The translations under genes were made by a program, and so were the position numbers. A DNA stretch of 64,000 nt from contig NC_135718.1 of the NCBI RefSeq assembly GCF_964656455.1, positions 125,217,093 through 125,281,092 on the forward strand. Direction: 5' to 3'. This DNA comes from Halichoerus grypus. Taxonomy: Eukaryota; Chordata; Mammalia; Carnivora; Phocidae. Positions 11,548 to 22,734 of the stretch are shown here, one piece after another (within the stretch, counting starts at the first letter, position 1; every line of letters starts with the position of its first letter). A model generated the notes under the pieces. That model had not been told where the DNA came from and did no database searches. It worked only from the letters and a program-made list of their open reading frames with translations.

Positions 11548-11575
11548 AAAACAAAATAAAACAAAACAAAAAAAG
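11548..11575. repeat. (AAAAC)n-like A-rich simple repeat
   Basis: AAAAC and AAAAT units ending in a run of A. No SINE body is attached on its left in the plus orientation. Confidence 0.7.
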
Positions 11576-11689
11576 GAGAAGAAAAGATATAATGCATTTG
11601 AAAAGAAAAATCACCAAAATTTCAGCACTAAGAATTAAATAAAAATAATGTGTCATACGTAAGATAGAGTTTACTGCTATTACTCACTG

Positions 11690-11850
11690 CTACTACTAAA
11701 TATTTATTAATTGTCAGAAATTATACTGAAGTCATGACATGAATTATTTTATTTATCCTCAAAACAACACTATCAGGTAAGTAATATTATACCAACTACA
11801 CAGCTGAGAAAATTGAGGCTTAGGAAGGCTAACAAATTTCTTCATGGCTT
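11690..11850 (-). repeat. MIR SINE, antisense
   Basis: 'taaatatttattaattgtca', 'ttattttatttatcctcaaa' and 'cagctgagaaaattgaggct' match the reverse orientation of MIR (tattgagcac...tcatttaatcctcacaac...acagatgaggaaactgaggc). Confidence 0.8.
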
Positions 11851-11854
11851 CTCC

Positions 11855-11907
11855 TTTAGTAAGTTGGGATTTGAGGGCTTTTTTTTTTTTTTAGTAAGTT
11901 GCGATTT
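11855..11907. repeat. Two 18-bp direct repeats separated by a T run
   Basis: 'tttagtaagttgggattt' at 11855-11872 recurs with one mismatch at 11890-11907, a 35-bp offset. The second copy follows a T run. This looks like a small tandem duplication. Confidence 0.8.
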
Positions 11908-11934
11908 AATCCTCAGTCTGAATTTTACTTAATT

Positions 11935-12250
11935 ATAAGCAGACTCTCCATTCATTAAAACATTTTTGGGTTATTATTATTTCTTATCATATTCCTGTCA
12001 TAATTCATTGCCCCATTCTCCACTGTTGAACATATAGCTTGCTTCCATTATTAAATTTCTAAAAATAATGTTGCTTTGAATATCTACATTAAAGAGAATC
12101 CTGGAAATATAGTTATTGATTCAAAGTTTATGAAGATTTTACAATTCTTGATAAATAATGCCAAATTGTTTCCATAAAGTTAGCATCAGTTCAAACTCTC
12201 ATGAGTATTATATGATTCTGAAGGCAAAGGATAGATACCAGCCTTAGCTA
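11935..12250 (-). mobile_element. Old L1 fragment, antisense
   Basis: 'caaattgtttccataaagtt', 'atcagttcaaactctcatga' and 'ccattctccactgttgaac' fit the reversed L1M region encoding the ORF2 C-terminus and 3' UTR. Very diverged. Probably one element with 12890-13420. Confidence 0.5.
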
Positions 12251-12305
12251 ACAAATAAACTAGGGTTTCTTTCAAGGCTTCAATCATTTTGTAGACATCT
12301 AAAAG

Positions 12306-12337
12306 CCACACACACGCACGCGTGCGCACACACACAC

Positions 12338-12376
<39 letters not shown>
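12306..12376. repeat. (CA)n dinucleotide microsatellite
   Basis: About 71 bp of CA, interrupted near the left end by CG-containing words ('cacgcacgcgtgcgcaca'). The strict purine-pyrimidine alternation makes it a Z-DNA candidate. Open frames through it on both strands encode only Cys-Val or Thr-His repeats and are artefacts. Confidence 0.98.
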
Positions 12377-12379
<3 letters not shown>

Positions 12380-12889
12380 CAGCAAAGACAGCTGGGAAAA
12401 TGAGTTCTAGACCTGGAACTTTGTGGACTGAAGTTGCCCCATCCCTCTCTCAGGGAACTGTACAATATCTCACACCTGCTTCTTATTGTTGCTCTTCATT
12501 GACCACCTTCTACTTCTGACTTTACTGACATATAAGCAGGGTAAAATGTCAATCCACCCCTTATCTTTGTGACATTATAGATCTTGTACACAGCTACTAC
12601 CTCCTGACTGATTTAGTGTATTTTAGTTCAAATTCCTAAGAAAAAAATATAAAAGTTTCTGTCAAGCCTACAAATTGGTTCCCCTTGGGACAGGAGCATA
12701 CACCTGGTCAATCAGGCACTGCTGGGGAGATCACATGTTTAAAAAAGGCGGTAAGATCAAGCTTGGAAGTAAGTATCAGGAGAAATCAATCATATCTAGG
12801 ATATGAGAACATTCATTTCAGCATTAATAGTTTCTGTGTCATTTTTGTAATCAATCTTTAGCTTTACTAAAGATAAATTACTTCTCAGT
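12377..12889. other. Unique segment, no gene seen
   Basis: Slightly higher GC than its surroundings for the first 120 bp. No repeat family or gene recognised. It may be a region replaced or inserted within the old antisense L1 on either side. Confidence 0.4.
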
Positions 12890-13420
12890 GTTTTAAGTTT
12901 GAATTTTCATTAGTGAAGTAGAATTTTACATAAAATATGTAAAATTTACATCCCTCGTTTGCATTTCTTCTGTGATTCTCTGTTTGGTTCTGTTGTTCAT
13001 TTATCTCTTGAGGTGTTAATTTTTCCCTCATTACTTTTTCTATATTAAGAACATTTTTAAATTTTTATGTATTAAGCACATTTTCATTTGTCTTGCTTAT
13101 TGATCATATTCTTTTCCATTTGGACATTTGTCTTTTTATTGTATTTTTTTGACATCCTCCCATGATTTTTTTCTTTTTGCTTTGATTCTATTAATATCGA
13201 AAAAGTTCTTCATTATTTCAAGATTAGTAAATCTTCAACTACAGTAACTTTAGAAAATTTTTTACAATTTCAGTTAATTCCTTAATGTTCTAAACTAAAT
13301 CTTGAGGGATTATGTGAAATTCCAGGTAAAATTTCATTTTTTTTCCTACTTAGCTAATATTCACATTTTTTCCACCAGAACAATCCATCTATTAAACATA
13401 TTAGAAAACTTTATTCAGAG
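12890..13420 (-). mobile_element. Old L1 fragment, antisense
   Basis: 'catccctcgtttgcatttct', 'tctcttgaggtgttaatttt' and 'gacatttgtctttttattgt' follow the antisense L1M order after the 'atttgcatttccctgat' word. A hairpin with 11-bp arms (12922-12932 and 12936-12946) lies inside. Confidence 0.5.
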
Positions 13421-13484
13421 TGCATTAAAGAGTTCTACAACATAATCAAGTTTTTAATTTAAAAAATATTGTGGAGAAAATATT

Positions 13485-14350
13485 GAACAGATGGTTGATT
13501 GTAGACAGGAATTAATTAGGAGACTACTGGAATGGTCCAAGTAAGAAGTATGAGTTTCTAAACTAGGTAGTAGAAGTACACAGAACAATTGGAATTTTAG
13601 TTCACAAGAAGTGAGCATCTTTTTTTTTTTTAAGTTTTATTTATTCAAGTAATCTCTATGCCCAACATGGGGCTTGAACTCATGACCCCCAGATCAAGAG
13701 TTGCATGCTCTTCCAACTGAGCCAGCCAGGTGCTCCAAGAAGTGCACATCTTTAGGACATTGTGATTATATGTGCAGAAGAGAGCAGAAAGCAAGAGATA
13801 GGAGATGCAATATATGAAGATTTCTGGCTTTGACTGTCAAGTAGATGAAAGGTGTTATCCCTTGGGGAAAAGATGATAAGTTTGCTGTGGCCATGGATGG
13901 ACTTGGGTCTATGGGAAAAGCAGAAGACAATTATATTTGCAGATTTGGGACATCTAGACTGGAGACAAAAATTTCAGCATCAGCAGAATCTAAGTAGATA
14001 TAAACATCATACATATGCTGAATTCCTTCAAAGATTGTGAAGCATGAGAAGAGAAGAAACTCTGAAATTTCAGCCAACAGTGTGTCTCACAAGAAAACAA
14101 CGGTAGATTAAACAGATTAAGATAGGCTTCTAAAAAAAGAAAAAAGACATCACTGTTATAAAGACAGAAAAATTCAAATGAGATTAGGGTCACAAAAGTC
14201 AATGGAGACTGGACTTTAAAGGAGGAAGAAGTGTGAGTAGTGACAGACATCAAGGGGAGTCCAAGCAGGAAAATATGATTTGTATTTGTCAGTATGGAGC
14301 TTGCTGGTGATTTGGTCAAGAGCAGTTTCAGTAGAACAATAGCATACACA
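13485..14350 (-). mobile_element. L2 LINE fragment, antisense (reverse-transcriptase region), split by a SINE
   Basis: Plus-strand words such as 'attaggagactactggaatg' and 'ttggtcaagagcagtttcag' are the reverse of L2 ORF2. A degenerate minus-strand open frame at 13990-14349 follows the L2 reverse transcriptase in outline (a Leu-Leu-Lys-rich start, then repeated Leu/Phe/Ser stretches) but lacks any intact catalytic motif. A carnivore SINE at 13621-13735 interrupts it. It is not a gene. Confidence 0.6.
13621..13735 (-). mobile_element. Carnivore SINE, short copy
   Basis: Reversed A-tail (T run at 13618-13632), 'atggggcttgaactcatgac' and 'ccaactgagccagccagg'. Target-site duplication of about 16 bp with one mismatch: 13605-13620 and 13736-13751 ('caagaagtg.' then 'catct'). 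The body is short, an older subtype or internally deleted copy. Confidence 0.92.
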
Positions 14351-14551
14351 AGTGGAGAGAGGAATGGAAGAAGAAGACAAATTACAGGTAGTTGTGAAAA
14401 TAAGAAGCCAATAAATTTAGACAGTGCTGTACACTATATTCAAAGTCTCAGCTTTAAAGAGGAGAAACAAATGGGATGAAGCAAGTACAGAGAAGATTTT
14501 TCTTAAATTTCCTTTGTTTTTTGCTTGAGAAGAGAGAAAGCTAAACCTTGT

Positions 14552-14569
14552 AAGTTTCTTTTTAAAGAT

Positions 14570-14600
<31 letters not shown>

Positions 14601-14808
14601 TTTGAGAGAGAGAGAGAGAGAGAGTGCACAAGCAGGGGGAGGGGCAGAGAGAGACGCACATCACAGGGAGAGGGATAGAGAGAGAGAGAAGTAGACTCCC
14701 CATTGAGCATGGAGCCCGACCTGGGACTCAATCTCACGACCCTGAGATCATGACCTGAGCCAAAATCAAGAGGCAGATGCTTAACCGACTGAGCCACCCA
14801 GGTGCTCC
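14552..14808 (-). mobile_element. Carnivore SINE with (TTTA)n tail
   Basis: Reversed tail with about ten TTTA units (14565-14602), a GA-rich body, then 'ctgagatcatgacctgagcc' and 'gagccacccaggtgctcc'. It is flanked by 'aaccttgt' on both sides (14544-14551 and 14809-14816). Full length. Confidence 0.95.
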
Positions 14809-14816
14809 AACCTTGT

Positions 14817-17800
14817 CACATGTTAAATGGAAAGAACCAAGACAGTGAATGAGGAGAGGGATATCATAGAGTAAAGTGTGTCCTGAGCAAAACAGGGGGA
14901 AGATAACTATGGGGCAGGAGCCTATATGTTTATAAGTATAGCTGAGGAAATCGAGGGAGCAATTTGATGGACTAAAGCTACTCAGTGAAAACCAGAAGTC
15001 AGTTCATCCATTGGAAATGGAATGATGAAGCAGCTGAGGAAGGAGGAAAACATTTGGGCTGACAGGGGAGAGTGGGGTAGGAGAATGCTAGGTCAGAGTT
15101 GAAGGACAAAGGAACTTGGAAACCCATGGATATGTACTAACATACATCCACATGATTGTGTGACATTTTTTTCCCCAGCAACACCAAAACTGAAAAGGCA
15201 GTCGCCTTGTGGATAAGAGAGTGAGAACTAGAATAGTAGGAAATGATAGGCAGAAAGTGAGATACCACAGTTTAGATCTTGGTTGTGGTGAAATGTTTTA
15301 TGGTCATGGTGAGATCTGGAGCCGGGTCCCAGGAATGGGTTTCTGCAATGGGACTTGAAGGAAAATAAAATTGAAAAGGGCAAGGAATGAAAAGAATAAT
15401 GTATTTGACAGATTTTAAAATATGAATATCCAAGCCTTCCGAATATTCCAAACATAAACATTCTTGAAGGATTTATGTTATTGTAATTACTATTATTACA
15501 CATAGCAATACAATAATTATTATTTCAAATGATAAGCTTAAAACTGCTGTGGTAGAATTCAGTGACAATAGTTCAATATAAAAACAGAGAGCCAAACTAT
15601 TTCAGAAAAACCATGACATACATAGCCTTTTTGTAAAGAAGTCAGATGAGTAATATGAGGCAATTAATAGACCATGGTTGTAAGTCTAATAATACGGATC
15701 AGCATCTTGGAAGGCAAAGCACAAAGAAAGTGGGTAAAGTTTTACCTTAAAGTTGGATTTAATTAAAGAAATCAATCTACCATATGACTCTCACAGGGTC
15801 CCGATAGTTACATAGTTATTTATACATTTTTTTTCCTCCTTAGCAAATACCATAGCAAGAGGAAGGATTACTTGAGTCAGTCCCCACCCAGAGCAACAGA
15901 AATATAAAATTATCGGGTGTTTCTGTCCTAATTTGACCAAGAAATCTAATAAGAGATAGAATGATATTTTTAAGTGCCATTGTTATTAAGGACATGGGTG
16001 CTGATGTGTTTCTTTCTGTCTTCTCTGCCACCCACACTGCGAGAGTAGGAAGGTGTGCTCACTTAAAGGATTATCTTATAGATTCTATGAATAAAACAGG
16101 TTACCTTTTTTTTTTTTTTTTTAAAAAGTGCTCTGTGCCATTCAGAAATGTAGAGAAGTATTATTCTTGCTTGCATTACTGCCTTTTTCATCCAAATCTG
16201 ATCATTATAAGAAAAGCTGAGTAAGTAAACCTGAAGATGCTGCCGATTGGAAAAGTTAAAGATCAATATTACTACATTCAATACATCTTTCAAAGGTGGG
16301 GTATCTCTTGATTGTGTCTGCAAAAAGTGGGGCCACAGTTGCATTCATTGTTCAGTGAGCTTGTCCACACAGTTCAACCCACCGACAGCAATGAATGTTG
16401 ATTGTGACCTTTTAAAAAGTAATCTCTGCGTAGGGAAGAGAACATCCTGGGGTGTCCAGGTTTGGTTTTCCGTCTTCTGCAAATTCTGAAAGTCGTGGAG
16501 TAGTAGATGATGATGATGGTTAGCTATAGGGTACAATCAACGGTCGATGGTTTTGATTTTAATTCCAAACTCACCGACAGCGTTGAATGTTCACTGAAGC
16601 AACCTCTACACTGAGAATTCTGCCGACTTTATAGTATCTGTAAGTCTTGGAAGGGGGCGGGAGACAGAAACAACAGAGTAACTTTAGTCATACATTTATG
16701 CATTTTAAGCCATTTCAAAAGAATATGAAAGAAGAATGTGATTCTTCCAACCAAGAGTTTGGCAAACCTCCACATCACGTTGTGTGAGAGGAAAGGATCT
16801 GTTTCACTGAGCTAAAAAAAAAAAAAAATGCCTATTTTGGCTTAGTGCCAGAGATGAAATTATCTCACTCTTAATGACAGGGAGAATTTGTTATTCAAAG
16901 GAGCCTGAAGTATCAAATCAAAACAATATCTTATAATTTAAATATTGCTATGCTTATAGAAGGTAAACATGAGGTATTTAGATTATACAAATTAAACAGA
17001 ATTTTCATAAATTTCCTAAAATCGAATTAATGTTAGTGTTATCTTTTTGTATTTAGTATTTTTTTTTCTAAAATAGGTTATAGGAAAATAAAATTTAAAA
17101 AGGCTATAAAAATTAGTACATTTTCTAAACTACTGAACAAATAATAAGAGAAGAAACCAGCTCAACATATTTTTCTTTGCTTTTGGCACCAAGATTTCAT
17201 TAAAACGGTAAAAGGTAAAAACAATCTAGGTATGCTACAACACCATTCATTTCTAACTATTTTGGATATGAAAATCCTAACACTTTTTGGGTGTTCTTTT
17301 CATATTCCTTTTATCCAAAGTGCTTTGTGACTTATGCTTATTTTTAAATTATTGCAAATTCTATTGAATCTATTTTTAGAACGACTTTCAATAATTTTTT
17401 TAGCATCAATTAAAAAAGTCACTTTGTATGTATCAAAACCAGGATAGAAAGTCACTATTTCATACACTTAAGCGGCACCCAGTGTGGTTACAATTATCTG
17501 TGGGTAAGACGACCCACAACAATTTAGAATAGTGCTTTGAAGGTGATCATGGTCTGTTCAACCAAGGCAATTGTTCTTGAAATGTAAGTGAAATATGTAC
17601 TCTAAATGGTTATATATTCTAATATTTCACTTTAATATCTTAAAGCCATTGATTGTTTAGTGCCTTCTAGATAAATGTTTATGTGGAAACTGATTTTTTA
17701 GTTATCTCTGGGGAGTATATACTGAGGTGACAATCTTAGAATATAAGCTAGTGATTAATCTGAATTTTACAGTGTTTAATTCTTTTGAAATAACCAAATT

Positions 17801-18745
17801 TTTCCTACAAAATAAAACTTTTTAGGAGAATGCTTTATCCGTGGGTATTTCTGGGTTGCTGCTGGAAAGAATATTATCAAGGGACTGCGGATTCGTTTGT
17901 CTGTGCTATCAATTACAACTGAGGGCACATCACTCCTGCTCTTTTGCCCCTCTGTTACGATACTAGCGGCAGGTCAACTTACAACCATTTTCAGTCATGC
18001 CTTTTCCTCTCTTGCTACATGTGTTAATATTATTATAATAGGGATGCTATGATAAAAGACTCTAACTTATGTATTTTGCATTAATACAAAATATGCATTT
18101 GGCTTACTAATAAGCAAAACTCTAGGGCAGTTACAATTAATCGCAATGCATAACTATGTTCTTATTTGTGTTCCAAAATATTTTCCTACAAGTCTTTTAT
18201 ATAATTAACTTAAAATTCCTAACTATAAAAATGATTCACTTATAACAATAAGAAATTCCATTAGATGTCTTGCCATATACACATAAAATAGCAATGATAA
18301 ATACAGTGATTAATTTCTTTTTTCCCTGGGATAAACTAGATGCATGCTTCATATAGTTATGGTTTGTTGAAGGTAAAATCTCATCTCTGAGCAGTGTAAA
18401 TGTTCCAGAAGTGGAAATAAGATGTCTGTGTTCTTACTTGCAGGTTCCCTTGTGTCAGACAAGAGAATAAACTTTAGGTTATTTTTATTCCATATGGAAA
18501 AAGTGTTCTACTTGCTGGTCAACTTAATTTTCTACTAATTCATGTGTGCTTTCAATTATTATCTCGTATCTTCTAAATCTCTCTCTTCCACACCTTTATT
18601 TTCATGACTTAATCCTTAGCTATAAAACACTGATTTTTGAAACACTGAGATTCAACAGTACTGAAATTTAAATTTTCTGTAAGAAAATATGGTTTCTCTT
18701 CTTAGAACACATTGTTCATAATTCCAGAATTCTTTGAGATGGCAA
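14817..18745. other. Transposon-poor unique DNA
   Basis: No recognisable interspersed repeat in nearly 4 kb, unusual beside the repeat-dense block to the left. It includes a patch at 16230-16660 with more CpG than its surroundings and two near-identical 20-bp words, and GC-richer patches near 17470-17560 and 17825-18010. No gene is supported; small open frames are uninformative. Confidence 0.5.
16380..16591. repeat. Pair of 20-bp direct repeats (18/20 identical)
   Basis: 'caccgacagcaatgaatgtt' at 16380-16399 recurs as 'caccgacagcgttgaatgtt' at 16572-16591. Both are CpG-containing in a CpG-poor region and lie in otherwise different sequence, so this is not a tandem duplication of the whole block. 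Confidence 0.85.
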
Positions 18746-18898
18746 TTCACAGACAAATCAGTCCAACGGACACTTATTGGCCCTTATAATTTTAAAAGGA
18801 AATTTCATTTTCTGGAAAGATTTGGAAATCTACAGACTAGCCATCTTTGTGGTGTTTGTTCTTGGAAATGTTCACAGACATAAATATTGGTGTGTTTG
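18746..18898 (+). repeat. 153-bp direct duplication, copy 1
   Basis: Matches 20435-20587 in the same orientation with four substitutions in 153 bp and no gaps. Flanks on both sides differ completely. The sequence does not resemble any transposon I know and has no tail or terminal repeats. One reading frame is open through both copies, but the two coding-type changes and two silent changes do not argue for selection. Confidence 0.95.
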
Positions 18899-19882
18899 GT
18901 AGCAACCTGCATACTTGCATCGTTTTCCTTGAATGAAAGGAGCCATGGCAGTAGGTCATTTATGGATCAATATCTTTCTATTCACCTCCTCATAATTTTG
19001 GAGGGTTGTGTGGACAGAATAAGACCAACTTGCAAAAAGGCCAGATTTATTTTAGCCCTTATTTCTCATCTCTAGGCTTGCGAGAACGTTAAATATTTCA
19101 GTTTTGCTTAAGGTTAGTAGGTCATAAATAAACCAAAGCCATTTCTTTGCTTTGAGCAAGAGGGTCACAGAATACATGAAATACCACTTTTCAACACAGC
19201 ACACCCTAACGTGAATTGACAGAGGAACATGAAGAAGTAGTGTGATGTGCCTCAGTAAAAGGCCATAGGGATTTGGGATGCTGAAGTTGTCTGTTTTAAG
19301 AATAGATTATATATCTTGTCTGATGACCTGTATTTAATTTAAGTGACTGCCTCTGCCAGTGCTTCCAGAGGGCAAGTGTGTGAAATAGAGCATCTCAATG
19401 TCAATCTCCAGTCCTTTCCTCTGCCTGATGCCTTGACCTAAATTGAGCATGTGGGCGTTGATCTGGACAAATGAAAGAGAATGAGATTTTGCAACCACGT
19501 GAGTTTTATTAATTCTAGTTGGTTTGAACATTTAAGGGACAGCACATATCCATGAACAGATTTATATTTTAATCAGTTTTATTTTCTGTTTATGGAAATG
19601 AATCTTTGTTTTGAAACATAAAAAGTGAAAATGTTGTGTTAGAAAAATAGCCATTGCATTTCCCTCCCCAGTCCCCTGGAAGAAAGTGACACCATCTCTA
19701 AAACCCAGAATAAATGAGATGCCAGTTTAAGTGGTATTTTGGAGGCCTCTAGATTCCTTTCTCAGGTTCATATCCATTTTCTTGGACGATTTCTTCCTCT
19801 ATTCAGGATATGAAATCTCATGAAATGTTTCAACACTAACATTTTCACCTAACCAATTATACAGTTAGAGTGCCTATTACAG

Positions 19883-20332
19883 AAATGCTCGTTCTTGGTA
19901 ATTATAATTGGAATTATTGGGACTTCTGGCTACTTCAGTAGAAAGAGTGAAAGCCTCAGAGGTCAGAAACTGACTCGATTCAAAGAGAGCCAAGTTGAAT
20001 ACTTGGACCTGGTTCTTCATGAGAATGCAGAAAAATCAGGGCCAGTGACGCCAGAGCTTGGCTCAGATGAGACATCTTTTACTACTGAAATACCGACACC
20101 CCAGAGGGGCCTATAATTTTGTTTTCCAACAGCTTTGTAATTCCTGATAGCCTTTAACCCCTGGTGACAGCAGAGGGCCTGAACGTTTCTGGTTTTCCTT
20201 CCCTCCCCAAACTGTGGAAATAATTCCACACTGTTCACTTCGTAAAATATCTTATGAATTTGCTTTGGAGAAAAGAAGCATTTCCAGCACAACCTTTGTA
20301 CTACTTGGCAACGTTACCAGCAACTGAATAAA
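19883..20332 (+). CDS. Possible terminal exon (unrecognised protein), low confidence
   Basis: An acceptor-like 'cctattacag' ends at 19882. From there the frame beginning at 19883 is open to a TAA at 20114-20116 (77 codons; the same frame is open from 19853). The encoded peptide starts with a short hydrophobic run (Phe-Leu-Val-Ile-Ile-Ile-Gly-Ile-Ile-Gly), followed by a basic stretch, a 'VEYLDLVL' word and an acidic, Ser/Thr-rich tail ending 'PTPQRGL'. An AATAAA lies at 20327-20332. This would fit a last exon with a transmembrane end and a cytoplasmic tail, but the hydrophobic run is short (about 15 residues), the polypyrimidine tract is weak and I recognise no family. It could equally be a chance open frame or a conserved non-coding element. 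Confidence 0.25.
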
Positions 20333-20434
20333 AAAAGATTGCCTTTTGATATACATATTAACTAGATTTATATATAAGTAACCCATATAGTGTATATGTT
20401 CCAAAACAAACTATGAATGATTTTTAAAATATTT

Positions 20435-20587
20435 TTCACAGACAAATCAGTCCAATGGACACTTATTGGCCTTTATAATTTTAAAAGGAAATTTCATTTT
20501 CTGGAAAGATGTGGAAATCTACAGACTAGCCATCTTTGTGGTGTTTGTTCTTGGAAATGTTCATAGACATAAATATTGGTGTGTTTG
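20435..20587 (+). repeat. 153-bp direct duplication, copy 2
   Basis: Second copy of 18746-18898, starting 1,689 bp downstream. The differences are at four single positions (aacgga/aatgga, gccctt/gccttt, gatttg/gatgtg, ttcaca/ttcata). About 97% identity indicates a duplication much younger than the MIR and L2 repeats nearby. Confidence 0.95.
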
Positions 20588-22680
20588 TTTAAAAACTATA
20601 TACTACCACAAATCAAAGTTTAATCTAATAGAGGAGGTAAAAAAAAAAAAAAAAGGAACCCTATAACTCCAACATGAATGCCACTTTTAATGAAAGCCTA
20701 GCATTAGTGATATTTTTTGCTTTTCCTACTTTCCTTATAGTAATCATTCATTATCACAGCTGAATTAAAACTTTTTTTGCAGAGAATGTATACAAACTAT
20801 GCTTATATGTACAAAGGCTTTCCATGTATGTGTATTGAGGCAATTTGAAAGGTATTCTTTATTGGACAGCACCGGAAGATAACTAAGAGCAGCAAAACTG
20901 GGTCAATGGACTGGGATCTGCTACTCACTGGCTTGGTTACATAACTTCTTTGAGCTTTAATTTCCTAGAAAAATCTGGATAATAAAATCATCTTCACTAC
21001 ACTAGCTCAATTTATTTCCAAATAATCCTTTAGAATAGATAATCTGCAAAGGATAGCATAATATTCCTTATTTTTTAAAGGATAGAGGTTTTTATCTAGG
21101 TCTTCCAAGATTCTAATGCTTCTTCCCTTTAAAAACAGCTGCTTTCCCACTTCTAAGATGAAAAAAAGAGAGAGAGAAATGTTAGATTTCTTTTCTAAAT
21201 AGCCTCAAGATATATCACTTAAAAAAAAAAAAAAGCACAATAACATTCCCAGTAAGATCAGCACTCTGCTATGTTTGTTCCTTACCTGGTAGGTGGTACT
21301 GTCAGGCAGGGAGAACTCTTCCAAGACAGGTAGTTTTAAAGAGGATTGATGTCTACTTTAAAAGTTACAATTAATCTTAAACGCTCCTGAAGTTAGGAGC
21401 CCTTGATTAACCTAATGCATCCCTGTCTTAATCCCCATTAGCGCAATGTGGGGACTAGAGTGGATTCAGGACGATTTTTCATCTTTCAAAATAGTTTCTT
21501 GTTTTTGAGGTTATGTTGTAAATTATTTTAAATCAAATAAGTATGTAATTGACTATGCATAGAATTAGATTAGCTTTTAAGTATCATTGTATCTTTAAAC
21601 ATTCATCAAATCTTCATATTTTTTAATGTTTGAAGGTTTGTCTACTGGAAAAATATTTCAGTGTTTCTTTGCTCTGAAATTTAAACTCCTTCCTGAAGCA
21701 AAAAAAAAGAAAGAAAGAAAAGAAGAAAAGAAAATATACACATTACTACATTCTTCCAAAATCCATTAGCATATTTTGTAATTAAATTATATTGGGATTT
21801 TAAACTATCCCTTTATGAATAATTAATCATGTAAATAACCAATTTACAAAAAATGTCTTTTTTATTTAACTAGAATAAAACTTCTTTTTTATAGAAAAGG
21901 CATAATACTAGTGTGACGTTTGGAGTGAGCTGAATATAATGAAAAATTCAAGTCATAACTGAAGCTAAAAAATATTTTTTCATAATGAAGATTCATTATG
22001 CCAATAGTATAACCATTGTGACTTCCACAAACTGTGTCAATGCCATGGTTGGAGGTGGTTCTTTTTAGCAAGGAAATGTAGTGAGTGCCCTTGATCTAAG
22101 ACTTTGCAGGAATGGTTGATTAATCCCTCAGTTTGGAAAGAATAGGCATGTTGACTGATATTTAAAATAATTTGAGAATTAACCCCCAGTAAACATACCA
22201 TGTTAGTTACACAATTGTCTTATTATGGCTATATTCTTAAACAAGTAAATTAATTATGGAAAATTAAAAGTAACACATGTATTGAAGAAAATAAGTGTTT
22301 TTTCCAGGAAAAACGTATCAGTTTTTGAAAAAAGGCAGACCTTGCTTATATAGATTGCTAAAAATTTGTCTGCAGAAGAGACCAGAGATGCATAATCAAA
22401 AAAAAAAAAGACGACAGACTTTTTATTTTTCATGTGAAACAATCAAACACTAAGTTGTGATTTATTATGTTACATAACACATGAATGATTACAATAATAT
22501 TTCTTAAATATTGAAACATCTTTCAAATTGTCTATGTTCCATTCAAAATTCAGTCTACGATTTAAATTCTTCCAAGCTTTTGACTTCATTCCCCACTAAC
22601 TATGTTATTAAAATACCCTACTATTTTTGGAAGATATTGTGAAGGTATTTCTGGCTTCATGAATTATATGGGCATCTGTT
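20588..22680. other. Unique AT-rich DNA with A-runs
   Basis: Contains A runs at about 20640-20654 and 21221-21234, an AAAG-rich patch at 21699-21735 and one MIR (20880-21000). No gene is supported. Confidence 0.5.
20880..21000 (+). repeat. MIR SINE
   Basis: 'tgggatctgctactcactgg', 'ttacataacttctttgagct' and 'tttcctagaaaaatctggat' follow MIR order (ctgccacttactagctg...ttacttaacctctctgagcc...tttcctcatctgtaaaatgg). Confidence 0.7.
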
Positions 22681-22734
22681 CTTTCAATCAACAGGATACC
22701 AAATGTTTTTTACATCAATCTGTGTGAAACAATG
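22681..22734 (+). repeat. 54-bp perfect inverted repeat, left arm
   Basis: Begins 'ctttcaatcaacaggatacc' and ends 'tgtgtgaaacaatg'. Its exact reverse complement occurs at 23836-23889 with no mismatch. Neither arm resembles a transposon terminus and the flanks differ. Confidence 0.97.

Noticed and set aside
12186..12519. Cys/Val and Thr/His repeat proteins
   Set aside because: Translations of the (CA)n microsatellite.
19990..20116. Assigning the 'VEYLDLVL' segment to a named docking-protein or receptor family
   Set aside because: A short Tyr-Leu-Asp-Leu word is too little evidence, and the rest of the peptide matches nothing I can recall.
18746..20587. 153-bp repeats as LTRs of a small retroelement
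   Set aside because: No TG...CA ends, no primer-binding site, no target duplication outside the pair, and no retroviral frame between them.
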